DNA of 64,000 bases, from assembly GCF_023023025.1 (NCBI RefSeq), contig NZ_CP095481.1, forward strand, positions 2,728,001 to 2,792,000, in the 5' to 3' direction. The notes under the pieces were generated by a model that worked only from the letters and a program-made list of their open reading frames with translations, was not told the origin of the DNA and made no database searches. The stretch is from Amycolatopsis sp. WQ 127309 (GTDB lineage Bacteria > Actinomycetota > Actinomycetes > Mycobacteriales > Pseudonocardiaceae). This document shows, piece after piece, positions 1 through 7,872 of this stretch (position 1 is its first letter; each line of letters starts with the position of its first letter). The position numbers and the translations under genes were made by a program.

Positions 1-354
1 CGCGATGCCGGCCAGCGCGACCACGACGTGGACGAGCAGTTGCGCGCCGAGCAGGTACGCCGGGTGCACCGGCGTCGTGGCCAGGCGTCTCAGCACGCCC
101 TGTTCGCGGTAGGTCGCGACGGCGGCGGGGATGGACTGCAGCGCGAGGATGCCGATGCTGATGACGATCAGCGACGGCACCCACAGGTCGATGAACCGGT
201 ACCCGCCGGTGATCTCGCTCGGCTCGGTCATGCCCGGGATGAGGCCGACGGCGAGCAGGACACCCGTCGGCAGCAGCAACCCGGTCACGGCCCACATCGG
301 CGTGCGCAGGAACAGTTTCGCTTCGGTGGCGGTGATCTTCGCGAAGGTCTTCAC
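1..354 (-). CDS. ABC-2 type multidrug/antibiotic exporter permease, partial (C-terminus off the window)
   Basis: Reading from a GTG at 354 the frame stays open to base 1 (about 118 residues visible). The product begins VKTFAKITATEAKLFLRTP, followed by a hydrophobic helix and the stretch TYREQGVLRRLATTPVHP. That soluble loop (R-E-x-G-x-L-x-R-L-x-x-T-P) is typical of DrrB-like ABC-2 permeases. Its GTG overlaps the TGA of the ATPase gene as GTGA, with a GAGGAG ribosome site just upstream, so the two are translationally coupled. By family it forms the membrane half of an efflux pump; the substrate is not visible. The right partner is certain, the end of the protein is not seen. Confidence 0.85.
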   Translation of the reverse strand, partial: MKTFAKITATEAKLFLRTPMWAVTGLLLPTGVLLAVGLIPGMTEPSEITGGYRFIDLWVPSLIVISIGILALQSIPAAVATYREQGVLRRLATTPVHPAYLLGAQLLVHVVVALAGIA

Positions 355-1064
355 CGGGCACTCCTCGTGAGCGAGACGAACGCGTCGTCCAAAGTGGATT
401 CTCCGGCGGCGGCGCGGAGTTCGGCGGGGGTGCCGGTGGCGACCACGCGCCCGGCGTCGAAGATCGCGACGCGGTCGCAGAGGCGCTCGGCCTCGTCCAT
501 GAAGTGCGTGACGAGCAGGACCGTGACCCCGGCGTCGCGGATGGCTTCGACGAGCTTCCAGGTGTCGCGGCGGGCGTGCGGGTCGAGGCCGGTGGTCAGC
601 TCGTCGAGGATCGCCAGCTCCGGGTTCCCGACCAGCGCGAGCGCGATCGAGACGCGCTGCTTCTGGCCGCCGGAGAGCTTGCCGAAGTAGCTGCGGGCGT
701 GCTCCCGCAGGTCGAGCCGGTCGAGCAGGACGTCGACGTCGGCCGGCTCGGCGTAGAAGGAGGCGAACAGCTCCAGCGCCTCGCGCACCCGCAGCTTCGC
801 GGGCAGCCGGCTCTCCTGGAGCTGGACGCCGACGCGGCGGGTCAGCGCCGCCCGGTCGGTCGCGGGGTTCAGGCCGAGCACCGACAGCGTGCCGGCGTCG
901 GCCTGGCGCAGGCCCTGGAGGCATTCGACCGTGGTGGTCTTCCCGGCGCCGTTCGTGCCGAGGATGCCGAAGACCTCGCCGCGGTCGACGGCGAACGAAA
1001 CGCCGTCGACCGCGACCCGGTCGCCGTAGCGCTTGTGGAGGTCGGTGACTTCGATGAGGGGCAT
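351..1064 (-). CDS. ABC transporter ATP-binding protein (DrrA-like exporter ATPase)
   Basis: 237 residues, the usual length for the nucleotide-binding half of DrrAB-type exporters. Walker A is GTNGAGKT (about residues 36-43), the signature is LSGGQKQR, and the switch His lies in LLVTHFMDEAERLCDR. Walker B reads LAILDELTTGLD, where the usual Pro of DEPT is replaced by Leu; Asp and Glu are kept, so hydrolysis should still be possible. ATG start with GAGGGG a few bases upstream. It overlaps the downstream permease by 4 bases. It probably powers export of a small hydrophobic compound. It is divergent from the two-component system at 1233, which could regulate it, but no operator is evident. Confidence 0.93.
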   Translation of the reverse strand: MPLIEVTDLHKRYGDRVAVDGVSFAVDRGEVFGILGTNGAGKTTTVECLQGLRQADAGTLSVLGLNPATDRAALTRRVGVQLQESRLPAKLRVREALELFASFYAEPADVDVLLDRLDLREHARSYFGKLSGGQKQRVSIALALVGNPELAILDELTTGLDPHARRDTWKLVEAIRDAGVTVLLVTHFMDEAERLCDRVAIFDAGRVVATGTPAELRAAAGESTLDDAFVSLTRSAR

Positions 1065-1232
1065 GGCGCAAACGCTACGAACTCGGGAGCGTCCGGAGAA
1101 TCCTGCTGAATCCCCAGCTCAAGTAGGGTTTTGCTGACGCCGGGGTGGGGCTGGGCCCACCCCGGCCGGGGAGCTGCGGGCAGTGCGCGGGTGCGTGTCG
1201 ATCGGCGAGGATCACGGGACAGGAGGTGGGAG

Positions 1233-3068
1233 ATGGCCTACGTGCGTGCGGTCGGCCGGGCGTTCGCGCTCGCGGCGTTTGCGTTGCTGAGCTGGTTCGA
1301 CGTCCTGATCGAGCTGGTCGCCTTCGCGTTGCTGTGCCTCGGCTTGGTCTTCTTCCTGGGCCCCGCGATCGAGTGGGCCCGGCACCGCTCGGCGACGATC
1401 CGGACGCTGTCCGCGCGCTGGTGCGGCGTCGAGGTCGAGCCGCCGTACCGACCCGAGCCGCCGGCACCGGAACGGGAACGCGACGGCTGGTACCGCGACG
1501 GCAACACGCTCTACAAGCGCGCGTTCTGGATCAGCTGGAGCCGCCGGCTCACGTGGGTGATGGAGGACCCGGCGGCGCAGCGCGAGTTCAGCTGGCAGCT
1601 GGTGAACCCGCCGGCCACGCTGTTGCTGCCGGTGTTCGCGCTGCTCGGCGGGCCGGTGGTGCTGCGCGGTTACGGCCGCTGGACGCGCTGGTGGCTCGGC
1701 CGCCGTCCCGGTGCGGCGTCGAAGATCGGCGCCCTGCGGTGGATGCACCGGCGGCTGGATTCGCTCGGCCACCAGCTGGGGATCTTCGCGCTTTCGCTGG
1801 TGCTCACGGCGTTCGCGGTGTGGCCGGTGGCCCTGCTGCTCGTGGCCCCGCCGATGGCGGCACCGGTGGTGCGGTGGAGCCGGGACATCGCGAACACCCT
1901 GCGCCGCGAAGTCGGCAACTGGACGGGCGTGCGGATCCTGTCCCCGTACCTGCCGCCGCCGCCCTTGCCGACACCCCGGCCCGACGGGCTTTTCCAGGTG
2001 GGCCAGCAACTCTACGAAGAGCCGTGGTGGCCGATGCAGCTCTCGCGCACGCGGTGGGTGCTGCGCGACCGCGCGACCTGGCGCGACGTGCTCGCGGCCG
2101 TCGTCCTGCCGCTGGGTTCGGCGCTGCTGGCGCTGCCGACGGCCGTGCTGGTGTTCGGCGGTTTCCTCGGCCTGCTCGACCTGTGGATCTGGCGGCCGAT
2201 CATGGCGACGTGGGACGTCACCTGGCCGGGGTTCTTCGGCGTGCCGTCGGACACCGCGCACGCGCTCGTGCTGACCCCGCTCGCGCTCGCCGCGTTCGTC
2301 CTCGGGCTGGTCCCGACGACGTTCCTGGCGACGGAGGCGGGCAAGTTCGCGCGGCTGCTGCTGGGGCCGACCGAGGCGTCCCGGCTCGCGCAGCGCGTCG
2401 AACGGCTGAAGCAGACGCGCACGGACGTCACCGTCGCGCAGGCCGCGGAGCTGCGGCGGATCGAGCGCGACCTGCACGACGGGATCCAGTCGCGGCTGGT
2501 CGCCATGGGGATGAAGCTCGGCGCGGTCGAAGCGCTGGTGGACCACGACCCGGCGGCGGCGAAACGGCTGGCGGCCGAGCTGCGGTCGGCGTCGGCGGAA
2601 GCGCTCGCCGAGCTGCGGGTGCTGATCCGCGGCATCCACCCGCCGGTGCTGTCCGAGCGCGGGCTGCTGGACGCGGTGCGCGCGATCGCGCTGGACAGCC
2701 CGGTCAAAGCGGAAGTCACCGGCTCGCTGCCCGGGCGCGTCGAGGAGCCGGTGGAGGCGTGCGCGTACTTCGCGGTGTCGGAGCTGCTGGGCAACGCGGC
2801 CAAACACGGCTCGCGCCGCGCGACCATCGGCGTCGCATTCGAGGACAGCGTGCTGACGCTGACGGTGACCGACGACGGCCCCGGCGGCGCGAACCCGGCG
2901 CGCGGCTCGGGCCTGCGCGGGATCGAGCGCCGGCTCGGCGGCTTCGACGGTAGGTTGACGCTGACCAGCCCGACCGGCGGGCCGACGAGGGCGACCGTGG
3001 AGATCCCGTGCCAGCTCGACCCAGAGCCGTCATCGCCGAAGACCAGTACCTCCTCCGAGACGGCCTGA
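1233..3068 (+). CDS. Sensor histidine kinase (HisKA_3 / NarL-type) with duplicated membrane sensor domain
   Basis: 611 residues from the ATG at 1233, preceded by AGGAGGTGGG; an upstream in-frame start exists at 1131 but has no ribosome site. The N-terminal two thirds carry several hydrophobic segments and two similar modules (around RRLTWVMEDPA and SRTRWVLRDRA, each followed by a membrane pair), suggesting an internally duplicated sensor domain. The dimerisation/phosphoacceptor motif is LRRIERDLHDG with His415. The HATPase domain follows (ELLGNAAKHG; TDDGPGG; GSGLRGIERR). The family autophosphorylates on His and passes the phosphate to a LuxR-type regulator, here the gene that overlaps its 3-prime end. 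The signal sensed is unknown. Confidence 0.93.
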   Translation: MAYVRAVGRAFALAAFALLSWFDVLIELVAFALLCLGLVFFLGPAIEWARHRSATIRTLSARWCGVEVEPPYRPEPPAPERERDGWYRDGNTLYKRAFWISWSRRLTWVMEDPAAQREFSWQLVNPPATLLLPVFALLGGPVVLRGYGRWTRWWLGRRPGAASKIGALRWMHRRLDSLGHQLGIFALSLVLTAFAVWPVALLLVAPPMAAPVVRWSRDIANTLRREVGNWTGVRILSPYLPPPPLPTPRPDGLFQVGQQLYEEPWWPMQLSRTRWVLRDRATWRDVLAAVVLPLGSALLALPTAVLVFGGFLGLLDLWIWRPIMATWDVTWPGFFGVPSDTAHALVLTPLALAAFVLGLVPTTFLATEAGKFARLLLGPTEASRLAQRVERLKQTRTDVTVAQAAELRRIERDLHDGIQSRLVAMGMKLGAVEALVDHDPAAAKRLAAELRSASAEALAELRVLIRGIHPPVLSERGLLDAVRAIALDSPVKAEVTGSLPGRVEEPVEACAYFAVSELLGNAAKHGSRRATIGVAFEDSVLTLTVTDDGPGGANPARGSGLRGIERRLGGFDGRLTLTSPTGGPTRATVEIPCQLDPEPSSPKTSTSSETA

Positions 3069-3664
3069 CGCACCTCTTGGCCGCGCACGGCTTCGACGTC
3101 GTAGCGGCGGTCGGCACCGGCCCGGAACTGGAGTCGGCGTTGCGTTCCCACCGGCCCGACGTGTCCATTGTGGACGTCCGGATGCCGCCGACGAACACGG
3201 ACGAAGGCATCCAGGTGGCGCTGGCGGTCCGCCGCGACCTTCCGGGTTTGCCGATCTTGGTGCTGTCCCAGCACGTCGAGCAGCTGTACGCGCGCGAGCT
3301 GCTCGCCGACGGCACGGGCGCGATCGGCTACCTGTTGAAGGACCGCGTGTTCAACGCGGACCAGTTCATCGACGCGGTCCGCCGCGTCGCCGCCGGCGGC
3401 ACGGTGATGGACCCGGAGGTGATCGCCAAGCTGTTGGCGGGCAACCCATCCGACCCACTGGCGGCTTTGACCGCACGCGAACGCGAAGTCCTGGGCCTGA
3501 TGGCGGAAGGCTGTTCGAACGCGGCGATCGCCGCACGGCTGCACTTCAGCGAAGGAGCGGTCGGCAAACACACCGCGAACATCTTCGCCAAGCTGACCAT
3601 CACGGCCTCGGACGACACGAACCGTCGCGTCCTGGCGGTCCTCGCCTACCTCGGCGCGAGCTGA
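3008..3664 (+). CDS. LuxR/NarL-family response regulator
   Basis: 218 residues from a GTG that lies inside the last 61 bases of the kinase gene. Receiver domain: acidic pair E11/D12, phosphoacceptor Asp56 in SIVDVRMP, Lys in YLLKDR. C-terminal LuxR helix-turn-helix: LTAREREVLGLMAEGCSN with recognition helix near FSEGAVGKHTANIF. Family knowledge: phosphorylation by the cognate HisKA_3 kinase permits dimerisation and promoter binding. The overlap with 1233-3068 makes that kinase the obvious partner. Targets are not visible, though the divergent exporter at 1-1064 is a natural candidate. Confidence 0.93.
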   Translation: MPARPRAVIAEDQYLLRDGLTHLLAAHGFDVVAAVGTGPELESALRSHRPDVSIVDVRMPPTNTDEGIQVALAVRRDLPGLPILVLSQHVEQLYARELLADGTGAIGYLLKDRVFNADQFIDAVRRVAAGGTVMDPEVIAKLLAGNPSDPLAALTAREREVLGLMAEGCSNAAIAARLHFSEGAVGKHTANIFAKLTITASDDTNRRVLAVLAYLGAS

Positions 3665-3694
3665 CGCGCAACAAAACCATCCACAGGGCGCGAG

Positions 3695-3781
3695 TTGTCC
3701 ACAGATTCCCCGCGTCACCCCTTTGAGCGACCGGGTCCCGATACGCTGGACAGGGGACGCCCCCCAGGGATGGGTGGGGGC
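3695..3781 (+). other. Element A: DnaA-type box followed by promoter-like CCCCCC hairpin (one of two copies)
   Basis: TTGTCCACAG (3695-3704) plus a weaker CCATCCACA (3677-3685) are followed by the string ATACGCTGGAC (3741-3751), then GGGGACGCCCCCC with six C's (3760-3765) and AGGGATGGGTGGGGGC. A very similar arrangement occurs at 48172-48305 on the minus strand. TACGCT could be a -10 box and the G/C runs can pair as a hairpin. It may be a promoter for a short RNA in the gene-free stretch 3665-3881, possibly related to the actinobacterial 6C RNA family, but that identification is only a guess. No coding gene is visible here. Confidence 0.4.
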
Positions 3782-3881
3782 TGTCTTGTGAGGTGAGTGG
3801 GCCGAAAATCGGGGTGTTGGGGCTGGTCCGTGGCGGCCGTTCCGGCCAGTCCGGAGGTGGCCGCCACGGCGTTGGGGGAGC

Positions 3882-5237
3882 TCAGCCGCGCGAGACCCGG
3901 GTCATCTCCTCGCGCTCCACCACCTTGATCCGCTCTCGGCCGGCTGCGAGCCCCAGGGACTTCTCGTGGGCGTCCAGCTTGGCCCAGCCTTGCCAGGTCG
4001 TGAACGGGATTCCGCGGGCGGCCAGGAAGTCCAGGATCGCGTCCGGTGCTTGGTGCTTCGGGGCCGTCAGGGTGTCGGCGTCGGTCAGGAGGCTGGTGAT
4101 CGTCTCCGCGGCGTCGCCCTTCGTGTGGCCGATCAGGCCGATCGGGCCGCGTTTGATCCAGCCCGTCACGTAGACGCCCGGGAGCTGGTTCTCGTCCAGG
4201 TCCAGCACGCGGCCCGCCTGGTTCGGGACCACGCCGTTCACGTGGTCGAACGGCAGCTCCGGCAGGTGCGACGACAGGTAGCCCACCGCGCGGTACACCG
4301 CCTGGACGTCCCAGTCGTGGAACTCGCCCGTGCCGCGGACGTTTCCGTCTCCCGTCAGTTCCGTGCGTTCCGTGCGGAGGCCCGTCACGCGGCCGTCGGC
4401 GCCCAGGACCTCCGACGGCGAGTGGAAGAAGTGCAGGTGCAAGCGGCGAGGGCGGGAACCCGGGTCGCGGATCGCCCACTCCTGCAACGTCTTCACGACC
4501 ATGTCGATCTGCTTCGACGCCCGCAGCGCGGTGATGCTGCCCTCGTCGAACTCGATGTCCTCGGGTTGGACGATGACCTCGACGTTCGGCGAGTGGTCCA
4601 GTTCGCGCAGCTCCAGCGGCGTGAACTTCGCCTGCGCCGGGCCGCGGCGGCCGAACACGTGGACGTCCGTCACCGGGCTCGCCGTGAGGCCCTGGTGGAC
4701 GTTGTCCGGGATGTCCGTGGTCAGCAGCTCGTCGGCCGTCTTCGCGAGGATGCGCGCGACGTCGAGCGCGACGTTGCCGACGCCGAGCACCGCGACCGAA
4801 GACGCGTTCAGCGGCCAGGTGCGCGGGACGTCCGGGTGGCCGTCGTACCAGGAGACGAAGTCGGCGGCGCCGTAGCTGCCGTCGAGGTCGACGCCCGGGA
4901 TGTCCAGCGCGCGGTCGGCGGACGCGCCCGTCGAGAAGATGACCGCGTCGTAGAACTCGCGCAGCTCTTCGAGCTTGATGTCGGTGCCGTAGTCGATGTT
5001 GCCCAGCAGCCGGATGTTCGGCTTGTCCAGCACCTTGTGCAGCGCGGTCACGATGCCCTTGATCCGCGGGTGGTCGGGCGCGACGCCGTAGCGGATCAGC
5101 CCGAAGGGCGCGGGCATCCGTTCGAACAGATCGATCGTGACGTCGGCGTCGGACTTGTCCAGGATGTCGGCGGCGTAGATGCCGGCAGGACCGGCGCCCA
5201 CGATGGCTACGCGAAGGGATCGGCTCACGTCTACCAC
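3882..5237 (-). CDS. fprA: Ferredoxin/NADPH reductase, FprA family
   Basis: 451 residues, close to mycobacterial FprA in length. FAD-binding Rossmann motif VAIVGAGPAGIYAAD (residues 10-24), the family marker PFGLIRYGVAPDHP, and a second nucleotide motif VLGVGNVALDVAR for NADP(H). The family moves electrons between NADPH and ferredoxin to feed P450s and other oxygenases in the cytosol. The start is taken as GTG 5237 (a second GTG at 5228 is possible); neither has a strong ribosome site, so translation may be leaderless. An iron box begins 6 bases upstream, so iron-dependent repression by IdeR/DtxR is likely. Divergent from pabA. Confidence 0.92.
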   Translation of the reverse strand: MVDVSRSLRVAIVGAGPAGIYAADILDKSDADVTIDLFERMPAPFGLIRYGVAPDHPRIKGIVTALHKVLDKPNIRLLGNIDYGTDIKLEELREFYDAVIFSTGASADRALDIPGVDLDGSYGAADFVSWYDGHPDVPRTWPLNASSVAVLGVGNVALDVARILAKTADELLTTDIPDNVHQGLTASPVTDVHVFGRRGPAQAKFTPLELRELDHSPNVEVIVQPEDIEFDEGSITALRASKQIDMVVKTLQEWAIRDPGSRPRRLHLHFFHSPSEVLGADGRVTGLRTERTELTGDGNVRGTGEFHDWDVQAVYRAVGYLSSHLPELPFDHVNGVVPNQAGRVLDLDENQLPGVYVTGWIKRGPIGLIGHTKGDAAETITSLLTDADTLTAPKHQAPDAILDFLAARGIPFTTWQGWAKLDAHEKSLGLAAGRERIKVVEREEMTRVSRG

Positions 5238-5243
5238 GGTAAG

Positions 5244-5262
5244 TTAGGTTGCCCTAACCTAA
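5244..5262. promoter_or_regulatory. Iron box (IdeR/DtxR operator)
   Basis: TTAGGTTGCCCTAACCTAA is a 19-base palindrome with perfect 7-base arms (TTAGGTT / AACCTAA) and differs only at the centre from the known IdeR/DtxR consensus TTAGGTTAGGCTAACCTAA. It lies 6 bases upstream of the fprA start and 50 bases upstream of pabA, so bound repressor would cover the fprA promoter. Seen directly; regulator identity is from the consensus. Confidence 0.85.
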
Positions 5263-5312
5263 AATGTGATTTGCGGTACGGTCCAGCCAGTGGGAGCCGG
5301 TAAGCTCGCCGC

Positions 5313-5957
5313 ATGCGCGTCTTGGTCGTCGACAACTACGACAGCTTCGTCTACAACCTGGTCCAGTACTTGGCCCAGCTCGGCGCCGACTGCACGGTCT
5401 GGCGCAACGACGTCGTGGACCTCGACCGCGTCTCCGAGTTCGACGCCGTGCTCGTCTCACCCGGCCCCGGCACCCCCGAACGCGCTGGTCAGAGCATGGA
5501 CGTCATCCGCAAGTGCGCCGAGACGTCGACCCCGATGCTCGGCGTCTGCCTCGGCCACCAAGCGCTCGGCGTCGTCTACGGCGCGACCGTCGACCGCGCT
5601 CCCGAACTGCTGCACGGCAAGACGAGCCAGGTGCGCCACGCCGGCGTCGGCGTCCTGAAAGGCCTGCCGGAAGAATTCACGGCCACCCGCTACCACTCCT
5701 TGACGGTGCTCCCGGAGACGATCCCGGACGACGTCTTCGAGGTCACCGGCCGCACCGCGACCGGCATCGTGATGGGCATGCGCCACCGCGAGCTGCCGCT
5801 CGAAGGCGTCCAGTTCCACCCCGAGTCCGTGCTCACCGAGGGCGGCCACCGGATGCTGGCCAACTGGATGGCCACGGCCGGGCACCCCGTCGACCCGAAG
5901 CGTGTGGCCGAGCTCGAGCGCGCGACGAAGGCGCTGCAGAAGGCCGCCGTTGCGTGA
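5313..5957 (+). CDS. pabA: Glutamine amidotransferase, PabA/TrpG family (component II)
   Basis: 214 residues, class I glutamine amidotransferase. Catalytic triad visible: Cys79 in MLGVCLGHQ, His169 and Glu171 in VQFHPES; oxyanion region SPGPGTPE. The family supplies ammonia from glutamine to a chorismate-using partner (aminodeoxychorismate synthase for folate, or anthranilate synthase for tryptophan); the partner is not in this window, so the exact pathway is open. In mycobacteria the equivalent gene adjoins pknB. Here an ABC transporter and the caspase cassette lie in between. Its TGA overlaps the GTG of the next gene. Confidence 0.9.
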   Translation: MRVLVVDNYDSFVYNLVQYLAQLGADCTVWRNDVVDLDRVSEFDAVLVSPGPGTPERAGQSMDVIRKCAETSTPMLGVCLGHQALGVVYGATVDRAPELLHGKTSQVRHAGVGVLKGLPEEFTATRYHSLTVLPETIPDDVFEVTGRTATGIVMGMRHRELPLEGVQFHPESVLTEGGHRMLANWMATAGHPVDPKRVAELERATKALQKAAVA

Positions 5958-6754
5958 TCCGGCTCAAGGGCGTCGGTAAGCGGTACGGACGCGGGAACTT
6001 CGTCCTCCACGACGTCGACCTGAGCGTCGAACCCGGGCGGGTCGTGGGCATCCTCGGCACCAACGGCTCCGGCAAGTCGACGCTGCTGCGGATCATGGCC
6101 GGCGTCTCGCACGCCACCACCGGCACCGTCACCGGCAGCCCGCGGATCGGCTACCTGCCGGACCGCTTCCCGGCCGGCCAGCGGATGAGCGCGCGCGCCT
6201 ACCTGCGGCACATGGGCCGCATCCGCGATCTCACCGACCTGTCGGCGATCGACCCGCTGCTCGAGCGGCTCGCGCTCGTCGGCGGCCCGACGGCGCCGCT
6301 GCGGACGCTGTCCAAGGGCAACGCGCAGAAGGTCGGGCTCGCCCAGGCCGTGCTGGTGCGGCCGGACCTGCTGATCCTCGACGAGCCGTGGTCCGGGCTC
6401 GACGTCGCCACGCACGCGATCCTCGGCGAGCTCGTCGACGAGACGCGGGCGCGCGGCGCGAGCGTCGTGTTCACCGACCACCGGCCGCAGGTGGTGCACG
6501 ACCACGCCGACGTCGTGCACCTGATGGCCGCCGGGCGGCTCACCGAAGAAAACCCCGAAACCACCGCGCCGGCCACCCGGATCGTGTTGCGCGGGCACGG
6601 CACCGACTGGGCGGACGAGCCCGGCGTGCGGCACGCGGTCGTCGAAGGCGCGCAAGTCGTGCTCACCGTCGACGTCGATTCCGTCGACGCCGTGCTGCTG
6701 CGCGCGCTGAAGGACGGCTGGTCGGTCCGAGAGGTCGCGCCGTGCTCGCGTTGA
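5954..6754 (+). CDS. ABC transporter ATP-binding protein
   Basis: 266 residues starting at a GTG that overlaps the pabA stop (GTGA). Walker A GTNGSGKST, Walker B LLILDEPWSGLD, switch His in VVFTDHRPQVVHDH. The signature is TLSKGNAQKVGLA, an LSKGN variant of LSGGQ found in ABC-2 exporter ATPases. The C-terminal ~60 residues after the ATPase core are an unassigned extension. The gene overlaps the membrane protein at 6742 by 13 bases. Probable exporter of unknown substrate; coupling to pabA is positional and need not mean a shared function. Confidence 0.88.
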   Translation: MIRLKGVGKRYGRGNFVLHDVDLSVEPGRVVGILGTNGSGKSTLLRIMAGVSHATTGTVTGSPRIGYLPDRFPAGQRMSARAYLRHMGRIRDLTDLSAIDPLLERLALVGGPTAPLRTLSKGNAQKVGLAQAVLVRPDLLILDEPWSGLDVATHAILGELVDETRARGASVVFTDHRPQVVHDHADVVHLMAAGRLTEENPETTAPATRIVLRGHGTDWADEPGVRHAVVEGAQVVLTVDVDSVDAVLLRALKDGWSVREVAPCSR

Positions 6755-7383
6755 CGCGGTACTACCTGGCGCTGCTGGGCCATTCGCAGCGGTACCTGCC
6801 CGCGCTGCTGGCCTACCTCGCGCTCTGCGTGATCCTCTACGCCGACCCGCACTCGCCGCCGCTGCCGCTGTTCGGGGTGAGCGCCGGCGGGCTGCTGGTC
6901 GTGTCGTGCTGGCTGACGATCGCGCTGCTCGACATCGAAGACCCGGTGCAGCGCCTGGTGACCCTGAGCCACGCGCGGCAGTGGCGGCGGCTGATCACCG
7001 CCGCGGTGCTGACCGTGCTGGGCTGCTCGCTGGTCCTGACGGTGATCACCGAGGCGTGGTCGGCGCTCAAGTCGTTCAAGGTCCAGCCGGCCGCGCTGGG
7101 CATCGGCCTGCTGGCGCACATCGCGTGCGCGCTGCTGGGGATCGCGATCGCGCTGCCGTGCTCGCGGCTGCTGGTGAACCGGATCGGCTGGACGGTGCTC
7201 GCCGCGGTGATCACCCTGGTCGTCGTGCTGCTGGCGAAGATCCCGCTGGTCCACCCGCTGCTGCAGGCTTTGACGAACGAAGATCCGGTCGGCGGTCCGC
7301 TGGTGCTGGCGGTGGTGACGTCGGCGGTGGTGCTGGCCGTCAGCTTCGTGGTCGTCTCCCGGCTCGTGCACCGTCGTTCCTGA
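6742..7383 (+). CDS. ABC transporter membrane subunit (hypothetical permease)
   Basis: 213 residues from a GTG inside the end of the ATPase gene. About six hydrophobic segments, for example LPALLAYLALCVILYA, AAVLTVLGCSLVLTVIT, IGLLAHIACALLGIAI, VLAAVITLVVVLLA and LVLAVVTSAVVLAVSFVVV, with a long cytosolic loop after the second. No recognised permease motif, but size, topology and overlap with the ATPase support the role of membrane partner. The stop codon is the left limit of the lower-GC caspase cassette. Confidence 0.75.
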   Translation: MLALTRYYLALLGHSQRYLPALLAYLALCVILYADPHSPPLPLFGVSAGGLLVVSCWLTIALLDIEDPVQRLVTLSHARQWRRLITAAVLTVLGCSLVLTVITEAWSALKSFKVQPAALGIGLLAHIACALLGIAIALPCSRLLVNRIGWTVLAAVITLVVVLLAKIPLVHPLLQALTNEDPVGGPLVLAVVTSAVVLAVSFVVVSRLVHRRS

Positions 7384-7402
7384 GTGCAGGTGCTCTGCGG
7401 TG

Positions 7403-7465
7403 GCAATTTGCAAAAGGCATATCCTTCGCTCGAACTTCCCGTGATGTGTGTCACTGGGTTACTCT
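7403..7465 (+). promoter_or_regulatory. Promoter region of the first EACC1-like gene (copy 1 of a duplicated promoter)
   Basis: GCAATTTGCAA (7403-7413), ACTTCCCG (7434-7441) and TACTCT (7460-7465) occur in this order. The same three blocks occur before the second EACC1-like gene at 9366-9427, with spacings 31 and 26 here against 30 and 26 there. TACTCT fits an actinobacterial -10 (TANNNT), with TTCCCG about 18 bases upstream as a weak -35. The A/T-rich upstream block could be a regulator site shared by both promoters. Sequence blocks are seen; function is inferred. Confidence 0.5.
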
Positions 7466-7506
7466 GTTTGGCCGAGTCGACTGAGGCGCGGGTGAGGGGA
7501 TGGCAA

Positions 7507-7866
7507 GTGCCGGCAGGAATGATCGAGATCTCGATACCGGATGCGCAGAACGAGTTGCGCCAGCTCGGATCGTGGCTGCGCGCGGAAGAAGGCCTTCGTG
7601 GAAGAGTCCAGCTCTCGGAGGCGCCCCCGCTCCCAGGACAGATGGGTGGCACGCTCGAGTCCCTGGTGGTTGTCGCGACCAGCGGCACAGCCACGGCGTT
7701 CTGCAATGGCCTGTTCAGTTGGCTGAAGCACCGGCGAGATGCGTCGAAGGTCGATCTGAAGGTCAAGAGTCCCAAGGGTGAAGAACTGGTGCTCAGTTGC
7801 GGTTCGGCTGACGACGCAGATCAGATCCTCCGAGCGTTGCGGAATGTCCTTGGTGAAGGAGTCTGA
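7507..7866 (+). CDS. EACC1-like small protein (effector-associated constant component)
   Basis: 119 residues from GTG 7507 with AGGGGA 6 bases upstream; the same start context (V-x-A-G) appears in the paralogue at 9464. The core ELRQLGSWLRAEEGLRGRV, a Gly-rich link, then FCNGLFSWLKHR and a C-terminal V-L-K-V-K strand region matches my memory of the EACC1 family described beside caspase-like and other effectors in bacterial conflict systems. No catalytic residues are apparent; such proteins are thought to be partners or sensors of the effector. AAGGAG near its 3-prime end serves the caspase gene 6 bases downstream. Lower-GC codon use than the flanking genes. Confidence 0.75.
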   Translation: MPAGMIEISIPDAQNELRQLGSWLRAEEGLRGRVQLSEAPPLPGQMGGTLESLVVVATSGTATAFCNGLFSWLKHRRDASKVDLKVKSPKGEELVLSCGSADDADQILRALRNVLGEGV

Positions 7867-7872
7867 GCCGGG

